Below, piece by piece: positions 5,453-13,129 of a stretch of 23,504 nt of DNA. Both the position numbers and the translations under genes were made by a program. The DNA is from JBAWAP01 sp049589355. Lineage in GTDB: Bacteria; Chloroflexota; Anaerolineae; VGOG01. The notes beneath the pieces were generated by a model. The model ran no database searches. It had not been told where the DNA came from and saw nothing but the letters and a program-made list of their open reading frames with translations. Each line of letters begins with the position of its first letter. Within the stretch, counting starts at the first letter, position 1. The stretch spans positions 1 through 23,504 of the forward strand of contig JBAWAP010000103.1 in NCBI GenBank assembly GCA_049589355.1, read 5' to 3'.

Positions 5453-7171
5453 CTAGGCCTCGGCAGCTCTCTTCGCCATGGCCCGCCGGATGGCCTGCCA
5501 GCCATCCGCAGTCAAGATGGCCGCCGCCACCACCAGCACCAGGCAGATGATGCCGATGAGGACGGCGGCGATGGAAGCCTCGGTCGTCGTAGCAGCCGGC
5601 AGTTTCTTGATGAGGTTGTCGTAGGCGACAAAGAGCAGCGCAACGATGGTGGTGACGATCATGAAGATTGAGGGATAGAGCGCCCAGGCGTGCTTCTTGC
5701 CCTCTGACATCAGCCACAGCGAGATCAGCATCAGAGCCAGGCCGGCCATCAACTGATTGGAAGCGCCAAAGGCCACCCAAATGGTCAGCCAGGGGATGAT
5801 CCAGACGAAGAGTACCGTCAGGATCAGAGCCACGATGGTGCCCACGTGAATGTTCTTCATCACCGGCACCTTGTCGCCCACCAGTTCGGCGCTGGCCACG
5901 CGCATGAAGCGCACCACCAACTGCATGATGGTCAGGCCCATGATGACCAGGAAGACGCGGGCATAAGGCTCACCGAAGGAGTGGGGGATGCCGATGCGCT
6001 CCAAGAAGCGGGACAACCCTTCAGCAAAGACCCCCAATGCGGCCCCGGCTTTCAGCGTCTCTTGGTAGCCGCTCAGTCCGCCGAAGGCGACCGTCGCGGT
6101 GAGGAAGGCGATGATGGCGAATGCCATCTCCAAGAACATGGCGCCGCCGCCCACCGGCAGGGCATCGGTCTCCTTCTCCAACTGGCGGGCTGTGCCAGAG
6201 GTGGAGACCAGGCTATGCCAGCCGGAGATGGCCCCACAGGCGATGGTGACGAAGAGCATGGGCCACAGCGGTCCGATGCCAGTGACGGTGAACTTGGTGA
6301 AGGCGGGGAAGTCACCCATCCCTGGGCGCCAGATCAGCAGGCCGATCACACCGCCCAGCATCCCCAGGGCAACGATCCAGAAGGAGACGTAGTTGACCGG
6401 CTGCGCCCAGGCCCAGATAGGCAGCACCGAGCCCAGGTAGCAGAAGATCACCACCAGCAGTGTGCCGAGGACCTGAGCCAGCGTGTTGCCCAGGAAAACG
6501 GTGGGGGACTTGGGGAGGCCGTAGATGGCCGAGAAGATGTTGGACATAAACGGCAGTGTGCTGATCCAGATGCCCACGAAGGAAAGCACAACAGTGACGA
6601 CGGTGGTGAGGATAATGTCCTGCTTCCACTTGTAGGTCATCTGGCCGGCCAGGATGCCCATCAGCGTCACGAAGATAATGCCGAAGGGCACCTTGGGGTT
6701 GGCCATCAGGCTCTTCCCTATCAGGTTGCCAAAGGAGCCCATGATCAGCAGCAGGTAGAAGTAAATGAAGACCATGAGGATGCTGCGGGCGCGGGGGGAG
6801 ATGAGCTTGTAACTCAGCGCACCCAAGGTGTCCCCCTCGCGGCGCACACCCATGATCATGGCGCCGTAGTCCTGCACCCAGCCAATGAAGAAGGTGCCCA
6901 GGATGACCCAGATCAGGGCCGGCAGCCAGCCCCACGCTACAGCGACGATGGGGCCGGTGATGGGCCCTAGCGCGGCGATGGACTTGAACTGGTAGCCGAA
7001 GAGCACGTTGCGGCTGGCGGGCGTGAAGTCCACGCCGTCCATGTACATCTTTGCCGGGGTAGCCTTGCTGGGATCGGGCTTGACGATGTCCCGGTCAATG
7101 CGCCGGGCATACCAGCCATAGCCGATGACGATGCCCAGGGCCCCTAGGATCAAAACAATGATCGAATTCAT
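5453..7171 (-). CDS. cstA: carbon starvation protein CstA family transporter
   Basis: 572 residues with roughly 15 or more hydrophobic helices, matching the CstA family, which imports pyruvate or peptides in studied bacteria. Family signatures seen: GYGWYARRID near the N-terminus, KMYMDGVDFTPASRNVLFGY followed by QFKSIAALGPITGPIVA (about residues 41-76), WVQDYGAMIMGVRREGDTLG (98-117) and FGASNQLMAGLALM near residue 470. Shorter than E. coli CstA (about 700 residues), as in many non-enteric homologues. The start is ATG 7171 with AGGAGGT eight bases upstream. It is a single-gene unit: a terminator follows it and a long non-coding region precedes it. An 8-bp perfect hairpin in its leader may be an operator. 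Which substrate it carries here cannot be told from sequence. Confidence 0.96.
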   Translation of the reverse strand: MNSIIVLILGALGIVIGYGWYARRIDRDIVKPDPSKATPAKMYMDGVDFTPASRNVLFGYQFKSIAALGPITGPIVAVAWGWLPALIWVILGTFFIGWVQDYGAMIMGVRREGDTLGALSYKLISPRARSILMVFIYFYLLLIMGSFGNLIGKSLMANPKVPFGIIFVTLMGILAGQMTYKWKQDIILTTVVTVVLSFVGIWISTLPFMSNIFSAIYGLPKSPTVFLGNTLAQVLGTLLVVIFCYLGSVLPIWAWAQPVNYVSFWIVALGMLGGVIGLLIWRPGMGDFPAFTKFTVTGIGPLWPMLFVTIACGAISGWHSLVSTSGTARQLEKETDALPVGGGAMFLEMAFAIIAFLTATVAFGGLSGYQETLKAGAALGVFAEGLSRFLERIGIPHSFGEPYARVFLVIMGLTIMQLVVRFMRVASAELVGDKVPVMKNIHVGTIVALILTVLFVWIIPWLTIWVAFGASNQLMAGLALMLISLWLMSEGKKHAWALYPSIFMIVTTIVALLFVAYDNLIKKLPAATTTEASIAAVLIGIICLVLVVAAAILTADGWQAIRRAMAKRAAEA

Positions 7172-7203
7172 CTCTTTTACCTCCTATTTGTGTGAAAATG
7201 GGT

Positions 7204-7224
7204 GTTCAACCCTAATGGTTGAAC
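7204..7224. promoter_or_regulatory. leader hairpin or operator upstream of cstA
   Basis: Perfect 8-bp inverted repeat GTTCAACC (7204-7211) and GGTTGAAC (7217-7224) with a 5-bp gap, 33-53 bases upstream of the cstA start. It could be a repressor or activator site or an mRNA hairpin. No regulator gene in the window points to a partner. Confidence 0.5.
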
Positions 7225-7344
7225 GATGACTTAGCTTTTGGAAGCCACTTGAGAGAGTTACTCGTCGCCCTTGACCACCCCCTTTCCTCTTCACACTCCC
7301 TTCCCCCCGGATAATAAACACCTGGCATCGCCTTTACTGCTCTC

Positions 7345-7528
7345 GGTTCGCTCATTTTTGGACCCAAATCTGAATTTGACCACAACATATTGTGTAGGAG
7401 CGATCATCGGTACACAAGACAGGTCGGGGAAATACTTTTCCATGCTGTCTCAAGATAGCATTTTACGACATGAACCACAAGATGTTGTATAATCTAATTT
7501 GGGAATACACAAGAAATTTGAGCGAACC
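7345..7528. repeat. 184-nt imperfect dyad element (possible MITE or structured RNA)
   Basis: Five pairs of complementary blocks share one centre near 7435: GGTTCGCTCA (7345-7354) with TGAGCGAACC (7519-7528); CCCAAAT (7363-7369) with ATTTGGG (7497-7503); CAACATATTGTG (7383-7394) with CACAAGATGTTG (7476-7487, 11/12); AGACAG (7417-7422) with CTGTCT (7445-7450); and GGAAA (7428-7432) with TTTCC (7437-7441). The order is preserved from the ends to the loop. No obvious target-site duplication was seen at the ends. Confidence 0.7.
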
Positions 7529-7782
7529 ATGAGTTACTGGTCAGATCAATGCAGGTTAAAATGAATAGGGGAAGCACGGCTTGAGCTTCAGCTAACCAAC
7601 GGCATGCACTTAATGGGAAAGATACCTTGATTGTTAATGAACTACGATTATTATATCACCAAAAGCAGCATAAGTCAAAAAGTATTTGGGACAAATCGAG
7701 GTTCGGACTAACGCCAGGGTGCAAGGACGCATCTTGCCAAAGCGTCAACTTCACTTGTTACAACACCGACTCTGGCCTGGAG

Positions 7783-7811
7783 TTGCATTTAGATTAAGCA
7801 TGGGTTATAAT
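7783..7811 (+). promoter_or_regulatory. sigma70-type promoter for trmI operon
   Basis: -35 TTGCAT (7783-7788), 17-bp spacer, perfect -10 TATAAT (7806-7811). Transcription should start near 7818, giving a leader of about 35 nt before the GTG start at 7853. Confidence 0.8.
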
Positions 7812-7852
7812 GTTACATACAGAGTAGGGTTTCCTCTGCCAGGAGGCGGCCA

Positions 7853-8674
7853 GTGAACGTAGCCAGGGAAAATGACCTGGTGTTCTTGATAGGCAGGGAT
7901 AGGAAGAGCTTCATCGTGCGTCTGGAGCCAGGTGCCGAGTTGCAAACTCACAGGGGAGTGATAAGGCACGATGATCTCATTGACCAACCGTTGGGCCGAG
8001 AAGTGCAATCCCACTTGGGCTATCCCTTCCTCGTCCTGGAGCCCTCCACCCATGACCTGATCTTGGACCTCAAACGCACGACCCAGATCATGTACCCAAA
8101 GGACATCGGTTACGTCCTGCTGAGGATGAATGTGGGGCCTGGCAGCAGGGTGGTGGAGGCCGGCACTGGCAGCGGTGGCCTCACCCTGGCCCTGGCCCGG
8201 ACGGTGATGCCTACGGGCCGGGTCTACTCCTATGAGGTGAGGCCTGACGTGTTGAATCTAGCCGCCAAAAACTTGGGGAAGTTGGGCCTGCTCCCCTTCG
8301 TGGACCTGAAGGAGCGGGACATTGAGGAGGGGTTCGATGAGCTGGATGCTGACGCTCTTTTTTTCGACTTGCGCACTCCCTGGGAGTATCTGGCCCAGGC
8401 CCACGCGGCTCTCAAGGGCGGCGGTTTCTTTGGTGCTACCTTGCCTACGACCAACCAGGTGGTGCGACTGATTGGCGTCCTGCCGGAGCATGGCTTCTCC
8501 GCCGTCGAGGTGGAGGAACTGCTGCTGCGGCCCTACAAGGCCGTACCAGGTCGCCTGCGGCCCATGGATCGGATGGTGGCCCACACAGGTTACCTTGTTT
8601 TTGCCCGCAGAATAGAACAGGCGCCTGGCACTTGGGCTGTCTCTGAAGAGGATAGCCTGTCAAGAAGCGATTGA
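7853..8674 (+). CDS. trmI: tRNA (adenine-N1)-methyltransferase, TrmI family (m1A58)
   Basis: 273 residues. A small N-terminal beta domain (1-65) precedes a Rossmann methyltransferase domain. Family signatures: the TQIMYPKDIGYVL segment (77-89), SAM-binding motif I VEAGTGSGGLTLALA (101-115), YEVRPD for the acidic ribose-binding loop, FFDLRTPW as the catalytic-pocket motif, and a C-terminal RMVAHTGYLVFARR. TrmI methylates N1 of A58 in the T-loop of tRNAs as a tetramer, and is common in Chloroflexota, Actinobacteria, Thermus and archaea. The start is GTG 7853, set by AGGAGG six bases upstream (7841-7846). It is first in a plus-strand operon, followed by the DUF211 gene with a 29-bp gap. Confidence 0.95.
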   Translation: MNVARENDLVFLIGRDRKSFIVRLEPGAELQTHRGVIRHDDLIDQPLGREVQSHLGYPFLVLEPSTHDLILDLKRTTQIMYPKDIGYVLLRMNVGPGSRVVEAGTGSGGLTLALARTVMPTGRVYSYEVRPDVLNLAAKNLGKLGLLPFVDLKERDIEEGFDELDADALFFDLRTPWEYLAQAHAALKGGGFFGATLPTTNQVVRLIGVLPEHGFSAVEVEELLLRPYKAVPGRLRPMDRMVAHTGYLVFARRIEQAPGTWAVSEEDSLSRSD

Positions 8675-8703
8675 TCAACAGAAGGAGGAGAACGGAACAG
8701 GAT

Positions 8704-8991
8704 ATGGGTAAGGTCAGACGGTTGGTGCTGGATGTTTTGAAGCCTCTTGAGCCTACTATCATTGAACTGGCGCAGCATTTGAGTGAGCTCCCAGGGGTGG
8801 AGGCAGTCAACATCAGCATATACGAGATTGACCGCAGGGTGGAAAATGCCAAGATCACCATCGAGGGGCACGATATTCAATACGAAAGCGTGGCAGGGAT
8901 CATCCAGCAGAACGGCGGCTCGGTGCACTCCATTGACGAGGTGGTGGCGGGTAAGATTATCATCGAGGATGCGGCAACACCGCAAGACTAG
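8704..8991 (+). CDS. DUF211 family protein
   Basis: 95 residues from ATG 8704. Matches the archaeal DUF211 family (MTH889-like): RRLVLDVLKP (5-14), LPGVEAVNISIYEIDRR, then VENAKITIEG and a C-terminal GGSVHSIDEVVAGKIIIED. The fold is a small ferredoxin-like alpha/beta domain, with no assigned biochemical function. An in-frame TTG at 8671 would overlap the trmI stop and add 11 non-conserved residues. ATG 8704 is preferred because the family begins there and AAGGAGGAG lies upstream (8682-8690), although the spacing of 13 bases is long. The next gene, 18 bp on, is a VIT-like membrane protein. Adjacency of these two genes suggests a shared, possibly metal-related, job; inference only. Confidence 0.88.
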   Translation: MGKVRRLVLDVLKPLEPTIIELAQHLSELPGVEAVNISIYEIDRRVENAKITIEGHDIQYESVAGIIQQNGGSVHSIDEVVAGKIIIEDAATPQD

Positions 8992-9009
8992 GAACCTATC
9001 CGAGCATAG

Positions 9010-9612
9010 ATGGGATTTTTCCCTCGCAAGCTGCACGAGCTCAGAGAGTACGGCGACATCGCCAGCATAGGCGAGATCGCCCGGCGCTACTTCGCCATGA
9101 ATGCCTTCGACGGGGTGCTGACTATCATGGGCGTCCTGATGGGCAACTACACCGCCCACGTGCGCGACGCGACCATTGTCATCGTCACGGGCTTTTCTAC
9201 TTGCATCGCCATGGGGATTTCGGGTCTGTGGGGGGCTTACCTGACGGAGTCTGCCGAGCGGAAGAGGGACCTGGGCGATCTGGAGGGCCACACTTTGACG
9301 GACCTCAGCGAGACGAAGATCGGCCGTGCTTCGCGAGTAGCAGTGGTCGTCGTGTCCCTGGTAGATGGCCTGGCCCCTTTCCTCGCGGCGCTGGTAGTGC
9401 TCCTGCCTTTCTTCTTCACTGCCCTGCTGGCCGATATCGTCTTCAGCTACTACGTCTCCTTGGGCATGGCCCTGGTGGTCCTCTTTGCCCTGGGAGCTTT
9501 TCTGGGGAAGGTCTCCAAGGAAAGCTTGATCATCTCGGGCCTGAAGATGATAGGAGCGGGGCTGGTTTCCATCTTGTTGACCTACATTTTGGACAAGGTT
9601 AGGGGGTCGTAG
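9010..9612 (+). CDS. VIT1/CCC1-like membrane protein (TIGR00267-like)
   Basis: 200 residues with about five hydrophobic helices. The first helix carries RRYFAMNAFDGVLTIMGVLM (25-44), corresponding to the conserved N/D-G start of helix 1 in VIT1/CCC1 iron and manganese transporters. A charged cytoplasmic segment follows helix 2 (TESAERKRDLGDLEGHTLTD, then LSETKIGRASR), shorter than the metal-binding domain of plant VIT1. The closest subgroup by pattern is the archaeal TIGR00267 family. It probably moves Fe2+ or Mn2+ across the membrane, but substrate and direction are not certain. The ribosome site is weak, so translation may be coupled to the DUF211 gene just upstream. Confidence 0.82.
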   Translation: MGFFPRKLHELREYGDIASIGEIARRYFAMNAFDGVLTIMGVLMGNYTAHVRDATIVIVTGFSTCIAMGISGLWGAYLTESAERKRDLGDLEGHTLTDLSETKIGRASRVAVVVVSLVDGLAPFLAALVVLLPFFFTALLADIVFSYYVSLGMALVVLFALGAFLGKVSKESLIISGLKMIGAGLVSILLTYILDKVRGS

Positions 9613-9661
9613 GCTAGCACTGCAATTTCACATGCAGCAAGCATAACAAATGGAGGGGAAG

Positions 9662-10225
9662 ATGCTATTTCCACCGCGCAGACCCAGGCCCCGTCAGATG
9701 TTACTGAGGGCCAATAAGCTTTTCGATCAGGGCGAATTCGCCGAGGCGGCTCCCATCTTCGAGCGATTGGCCGAAGGTGCTGCCGAGCGGGGGATGTTGA
9801 ACCGAGCAGGAGACCTTTACCTGCAATCAGCGCGCTGTCATCTAGAGGCGAGAAACGTTGCCCTGGCTGTTGAGCGAGGGAAACAAGCCTTGCACATCTT
9901 TGGCCGGGCGGGTCTGATTGGCAAGATCGAGAGGCTCATGCCCAGGATGGTGGAGGCTTTGCAGGAAAAGGGCTATGAAGCTGAGGCAACAGCTCTACGG
10001 CAAGAAGTGGAGGCGCGTCTAGCTGAGGCTCCACCTGGGCGACAGCCACCTCTTGGAACGCGCCCCTCTAGATGGCCTTCTTTTGCCCAACCGCCGACGG
10101 CACGCCGGGAATTACCTACCAAGTGCTCGGCTTGCGGCGCACCCGTCAAGCCCGACGATTTAACTTGGCTCGACCCTCGCACTGCCGAGTGCCCGTATTG
10201 TGGCTCGGTTCTAAAAGCCACCTAA
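9662..10225 (+). CDS. TPR-like protein with C-terminal zinc ribbon
   Basis: 187 residues. The N-terminal 110 residues are helical with TPR-like repeats (RANKLFDQGEFAEAAPIFER, NRAGDLYLQSARCHLEARN and the following helix). A Pro/Arg-rich linker (about 118-150) leads to a zinc ribbon with two CxxC knuckles 18 residues apart (CSAC and CPYC). It is a likely cytoplasmic scaffold or adaptor; the partner is unknown. ATG 9662 is preferred over the in-frame ATG 9650 because GGAGGGG lies directly before 9662 and nothing suitable precedes 9650. It is 49 bp downstream of the VIT-like gene on the same strand, so it is probably in the same operon. Its stop codon nearly abuts the truncated phosphatidyltransferase remnant. 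Confidence 0.8.
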   Translation: MLFPPRRPRPRQMLLRANKLFDQGEFAEAAPIFERLAEGAAERGMLNRAGDLYLQSARCHLEARNVALAVERGKQALHIFGRAGLIGKIERLMPRMVEALQEKGYEAEATALRQEVEARLAEAPPGRQPPLGTRPSRWPSFAQPPTARRELPTKCSACGAPVKPDDLTWLDPRTAECPYCGSVLKAT

Positions 10226-10234
10226 GCTGATACC

Positions 10235-10540
10235 TTGACGGACGGCCGGTTCCTCTTAGCTCTGGTTATTTTCTGGCTGGGGTTCAAGATAGGTCAGCCT
10301 GCTCTGCCGACTGTCACCCTGGCCTTGGTGTTGGGATGGGCCAGCGACCTGCTGGATGGCGCCTTGGCTCGGCGTGCTCTCAATCGAAGGCGTACCTGGT
10401 TAGGGGACAACGATTTAGGCGTGGACGTTTGTGTTGCCTTGGCTCTGCTTTGCTATCTTACCTTCAGCAGCTATGTCTCGCCAGCCATTGCCTTGAGTTA
10501 CATCGTTCCTCCAGGGGATGCGGGAGCTAGGCAGCGATGA
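10235..10540 (+). pseudogene. truncated CDP-alcohol phosphatidyltransferase-like fragment
   Basis: 101 codons from a TTG. It contains D38-x2-D41-G42-x2-A45-R46, then G57-x2-D60-x3-D64, very near the CDP-alcohol phosphotransferase signature (normally G-x3-D). Hydrophobic helices flank it (residues 5-35 and 65-90). Complete enzymes have about 180-220 residues and six helices; here the last three or so are missing, and the frame ends in GDAGARQR shortly before a 99-bp repeat element. At the front, codons before the TTG (A-D-T) continue the family pattern up to the upstream gene's stop, so the original start also seems lost. It could still be translated by coupling to the TPR gene, but a full active enzyme is unlikely. 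Confidence 0.7.
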
Positions 10541-10559
10541 GGGTGATTGAGAGGTGGCC

Positions 10560-10658
10560 AGAAACCAGGTTTTTGAGATGCTTTGTACCAAGAACATCCA
10601 TGATGGCAGGCGTTGTCAATGTCGGGTAGACGCTTTCGAGGCGAAAAACCTGGTTTCT
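10560..10658. repeat. 99-bp element with 15-bp terminal inverted repeats (copy 2)
   Basis: The ends are AGAAACCAGGTTTTT (10560-10574) and AAAAACCTGGTTTCT (10644-10658), perfectly complementary and the same as in the element at 3935-4033. Equal length in both copies (99 bp) with a diverged interior. It lies between convergent genes, two bases from the stop of the TPR protein gene, where the folded RNA could stop transcription from both sides. Confidence 0.85.
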
Positions 10659-10659
10659 A

Positions 10660-13098
10660 TCACTTTGCCAAATCCTCCAGCAAATCTCGCACCTCCGTAG
10701 GGATAACCAGCACCACCTCGTCCTCGTGCCCTCCTTCGAAGAGCAGGCCGTGCAGGCGCAGGCGGCCGATAGTCGTCTCTGGCTCGTGGTAATACCAGTA
10801 GAAGTGATCCTCAAGATCGTCTCCATACTGTCTACTGACCTCATCGTACGGCACCATCCCGCCTCGGTTCAAGACGAAGCGTAACGCTTCCTGCTCCTCG
10901 CTGCCCAGAGCTCTCCAGGCTCTTTTTACTATCTCAGGGTCGGCCAACGACTCGGTCAAGAGGGCAATTAGCTCCGCTTTTCTGATGCCCGCCGTCCCCC
11001 TGACATCCAGGGCTCGGGCCATAGCCACCAGATTATCCTTGATGTGTTGTGAAAGGCAGGACTGCAAGTCCGTGCCTGTTAGAGGTCTTCGTCGCCTCTT
11101 CTCGCGCCTTTGCCTGGCTCGTTCCCGCCAGCCAGCGAAAAAGCCCTCGGAGTCTTTCATTATCCGCACTTGCCACAAACGTGTCTGGGCATCTTCGTCC
11201 TCTGGCTCCATCTCCAGGATCATCTCCAAGCACTGCTCAGCCAACTCGTATTTCTCCTGGGCCATGAATAGGTCAGCGCTGACGCGGCTGTAGAAATGGA
11301 GTTCCTGAGGATGTAAAGTCCTGAGTTCGGCTATAGGCTCCAGGAGCTCTTCTGCTTCCTCAAGCTTCCCCTGTTCGATACGCATCGAGGCCAGATTACA
11401 GCGGGGGAAAACGTAGTCGGGATCTATCTCTATGGCCTTCTGGAGAGACCTCTCTGCCTCTTCATGCCGGCCTTGTTTGAAATACAGGGCGCCTAAGTTG
11501 CCGTGGGCTTGCTTGGCCGCAGGCTCCAGGGCGATGACCTTTTTGTAAAGTTCCTCGGCCTCTTCCTCCCTGTCCTCGTGAAAAGCTATCGTTGCTTCTT
11601 CCAAGAGGGCTATTATGTGATCGCCGTACTCCAGCTCCCGTTCTTCGGCTATGAGCTGGCGCCGGAGGAGCACCTCCCGCCACTGGCCCTTCAGCCAAAA
11701 CCTCACCGGCCTGTCTTCCGTGAGGACCCCTAGACTCATCAGGGCATGGGCTGCCGCTACTCGTAAGTCGTCGTCGCCTACTTGGCTGAGAGCGAAAGCC
11801 TGCAAGGTAGCCACAGCTCGCTCGTTAGCCAGCATCCGCAGGGTCTCAATAGCGTTTGCCTGCTCGTTCTCACTGCCGTACCATAGTAGGTCGCTGAAGA
11901 TGTCGGCTACATAGGGGTACCTATCCCCGAAGCTGCGCACTTTCTGCTCCATTGTCTCCTTCGACATCCCACGGGCGCCGAGGCCCCTGACGAAGTCCTC
12001 GAAGGCTCTTTCTGAGACCATGTTCTGTCCGGAGAAATAGGGGAAGCGGTAAGCTGGGGCTAACTTCTTGCGCCCCTGACGCAGGGCTTCCATATAGTCT
12101 TTCAGGCGGAAGGCAGCGGGACTAAGTAGCAAGGCTTTCCTCCAGTGGGCCAAAGCTTCCTGGTCTTTGTCCAGGTTGGCCGATGCTGTGGCCAGGAAGT
12201 GGAGCATGGTGGCATTCAATTCAGTCCCCGACCTCTGCGCCCTTGTCAAGATGGCGTAGACCTCTTCATGTTCTTCCAGGACAGCGTAGGCCTCAGCCAT
12301 CTTGATATGGGCATCTGGATCACCTGATTCGCTACGTTCCAGGCGCATCAGGTATGCCCGGGCCTCATCTCTCTGTCCAGATGCGCTCAGGAAGCGCACC
12401 AGGTTGGCCAGGGCGTGCATATTCTGAGGGTCAATACGCTCCAGCACCTCTTTTTCGGTGGCGATGGCCTCGTCCCATTGGCCCAGGGCGAAATGCGACA
12501 AGGCCAGGTTGTTGCAGGGCGGGGCCCAGTTTCGCACCAAGCGAGCGGCCTCTTTTGATGCCTTCACGCCCTCGGCGTATTCTCCTCGTTCATTGGCCAT
12601 CCGACCGCTCTCCATGAGGTAGGCGGCGTGTTCCATCTTCCTAGGGGAGATGCCATGCATGGCAGCCACTAACCCGATTTTCTCCGTTGAGTCTTCTATC
12701 ATGATTTGCACACGTTCGGCTGCCTCTTCATTCAGTTCATACCTGAGGCATTCGCGAAGGGTCAGCAAGGTGTGGGAGGGGAGGGAATGCTCCCAGTAGG
12801 CTGTCCCCAAGAGGAGCAACACCTCAGGATCCCTGCGGGACAGTCTGGCGGCGACATCCAGATGGCGGATCGCTTCTAAGAAGTCGCCCATATCGCCATA
12901 GATGGAGCCCAGAAGCATGCGACCGTCCACATCGCGGGGATACCTCTCTACCAAATCCTCCAGCAGCTCCACTGCCTCCTGGGCTTTCCCTTCCTTCCAG
13001 AGAGCGTGGGCCCTAGCCAACTCCGCGGGCTTAGGGCGGCGCGGTGGGGTGCCCTTTCTTCTTCGCCTTCTTTTGCCTTGGTCTTTTTCCTTAGCCAT
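10660..13098 (-). CDS. large TPR protein with C-terminal DNA/RNA-binding-like domain
   Basis: 812 residues. A basic N-terminus (KRRRRRKG) is followed by a first TPR block (about 27-360), a middle region with HEAT-like helices (about 400-470), a second TPR block (about 490-670, e.g. AKQAHGNLGALYFKQGRHEE) and a basic RRREKRRRR-type linker. A C-terminal domain (about 690-812) has a short SAP/Rho-N-like helix pair (RKAELIALLTESL) and a winged-helix-like end (LRLHGLLFEGG...VVLVIPTEVRDLL) resembling the XPB/Ssl2 N-terminal-type domain of PF13625. No signal peptide or membrane segment is seen. It is probably a scaffold that touches nucleic acid, but the role is unknown. ATG 13098 has GAGGTGAG eight bases upstream. 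It is the last gene of the minus-strand run, 31 bp after the CPBP gene. Confidence 0.85.
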   Translation of the reverse strand: MAKEKDQGKRRRRRKGTPPRRPKPAELARAHALWKEGKAQEAVELLEDLVERYPRDVDGRMLLGSIYGDMGDFLEAIRHLDVAARLSRRDPEVLLLLGTAYWEHSLPSHTLLTLRECLRYELNEEAAERVQIMIEDSTEKIGLVAAMHGISPRKMEHAAYLMESGRMANERGEYAEGVKASKEAARLVRNWAPPCNNLALSHFALGQWDEAIATEKEVLERIDPQNMHALANLVRFLSASGQRDEARAYLMRLERSESGDPDAHIKMAEAYAVLEEHEEVYAILTRAQRSGTELNATMLHFLATASANLDKDQEALAHWRKALLLSPAAFRLKDYMEALRQGRKKLAPAYRFPYFSGQNMVSERAFEDFVRGLGARGMSKETMEQKVRSFGDRYPYVADIFSDLLWYGSENEQANAIETLRMLANERAVATLQAFALSQVGDDDLRVAAAHALMSLGVLTEDRPVRFWLKGQWREVLLRRQLIAEERELEYGDHIIALLEEATIAFHEDREEEAEELYKKVIALEPAAKQAHGNLGALYFKQGRHEEAERSLQKAIEIDPDYVFPRCNLASMRIEQGKLEEAEELLEPIAELRTLHPQELHFYSRVSADLFMAQEKYELAEQCLEMILEMEPEDEDAQTRLWQVRIMKDSEGFFAGWRERARQRREKRRRRPLTGTDLQSCLSQHIKDNLVAMARALDVRGTAGIRKAELIALLTESLADPEIVKRAWRALGSEEQEALRFVLNRGGMVPYDEVSRQYGDDLEDHFYWYYHEPETTIGRLRLHGLLFEGGHEDEVVLVIPTEVRDLLEDLAK

Positions 13099-13129
13099 GA
13101 TTGGAACTCACCTCTATAAACACTCGTAA

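Larger units (their letters stand above)
7172..7852. other. 681-bp non-coding region between divergent cstA and trmI
   Basis: AT-richer than its surroundings. From left to right it holds the cstA leader with a hairpin (7204-7224), a 184-nt imperfect dyad element (7345-7528), a stretch with no recognisable content (7529-7780) and the trmI promoter (7783-7811). A 73-codon frame at 7271-7492 on the plus strand overlaps the dyad element, lacks a ribosome site and shows no family features, so it was not called. No tRNA was found. Confidence 0.7.

Noticed and set aside
5846..6970. Plus-strand open frame of 374 codons rich in His, Asp and Gly.
   Set aside because: Antisense to cstA; composition is what a reversed membrane-protein gene gives, and there is no ribosome site.
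7271..7492. 73-codon plus-strand frame in the non-coding gap.
   Set aside because: No ribosome site, no family resemblance, and it runs across the dyad element.
7627..7654. Possible promoter TTGATT with TATTAT in the cstA-trmI gap.
   Set aside because: Spacer of 16 bp and no gene or start close behind it; the stronger promoter at 7783-7811 fits trmI.
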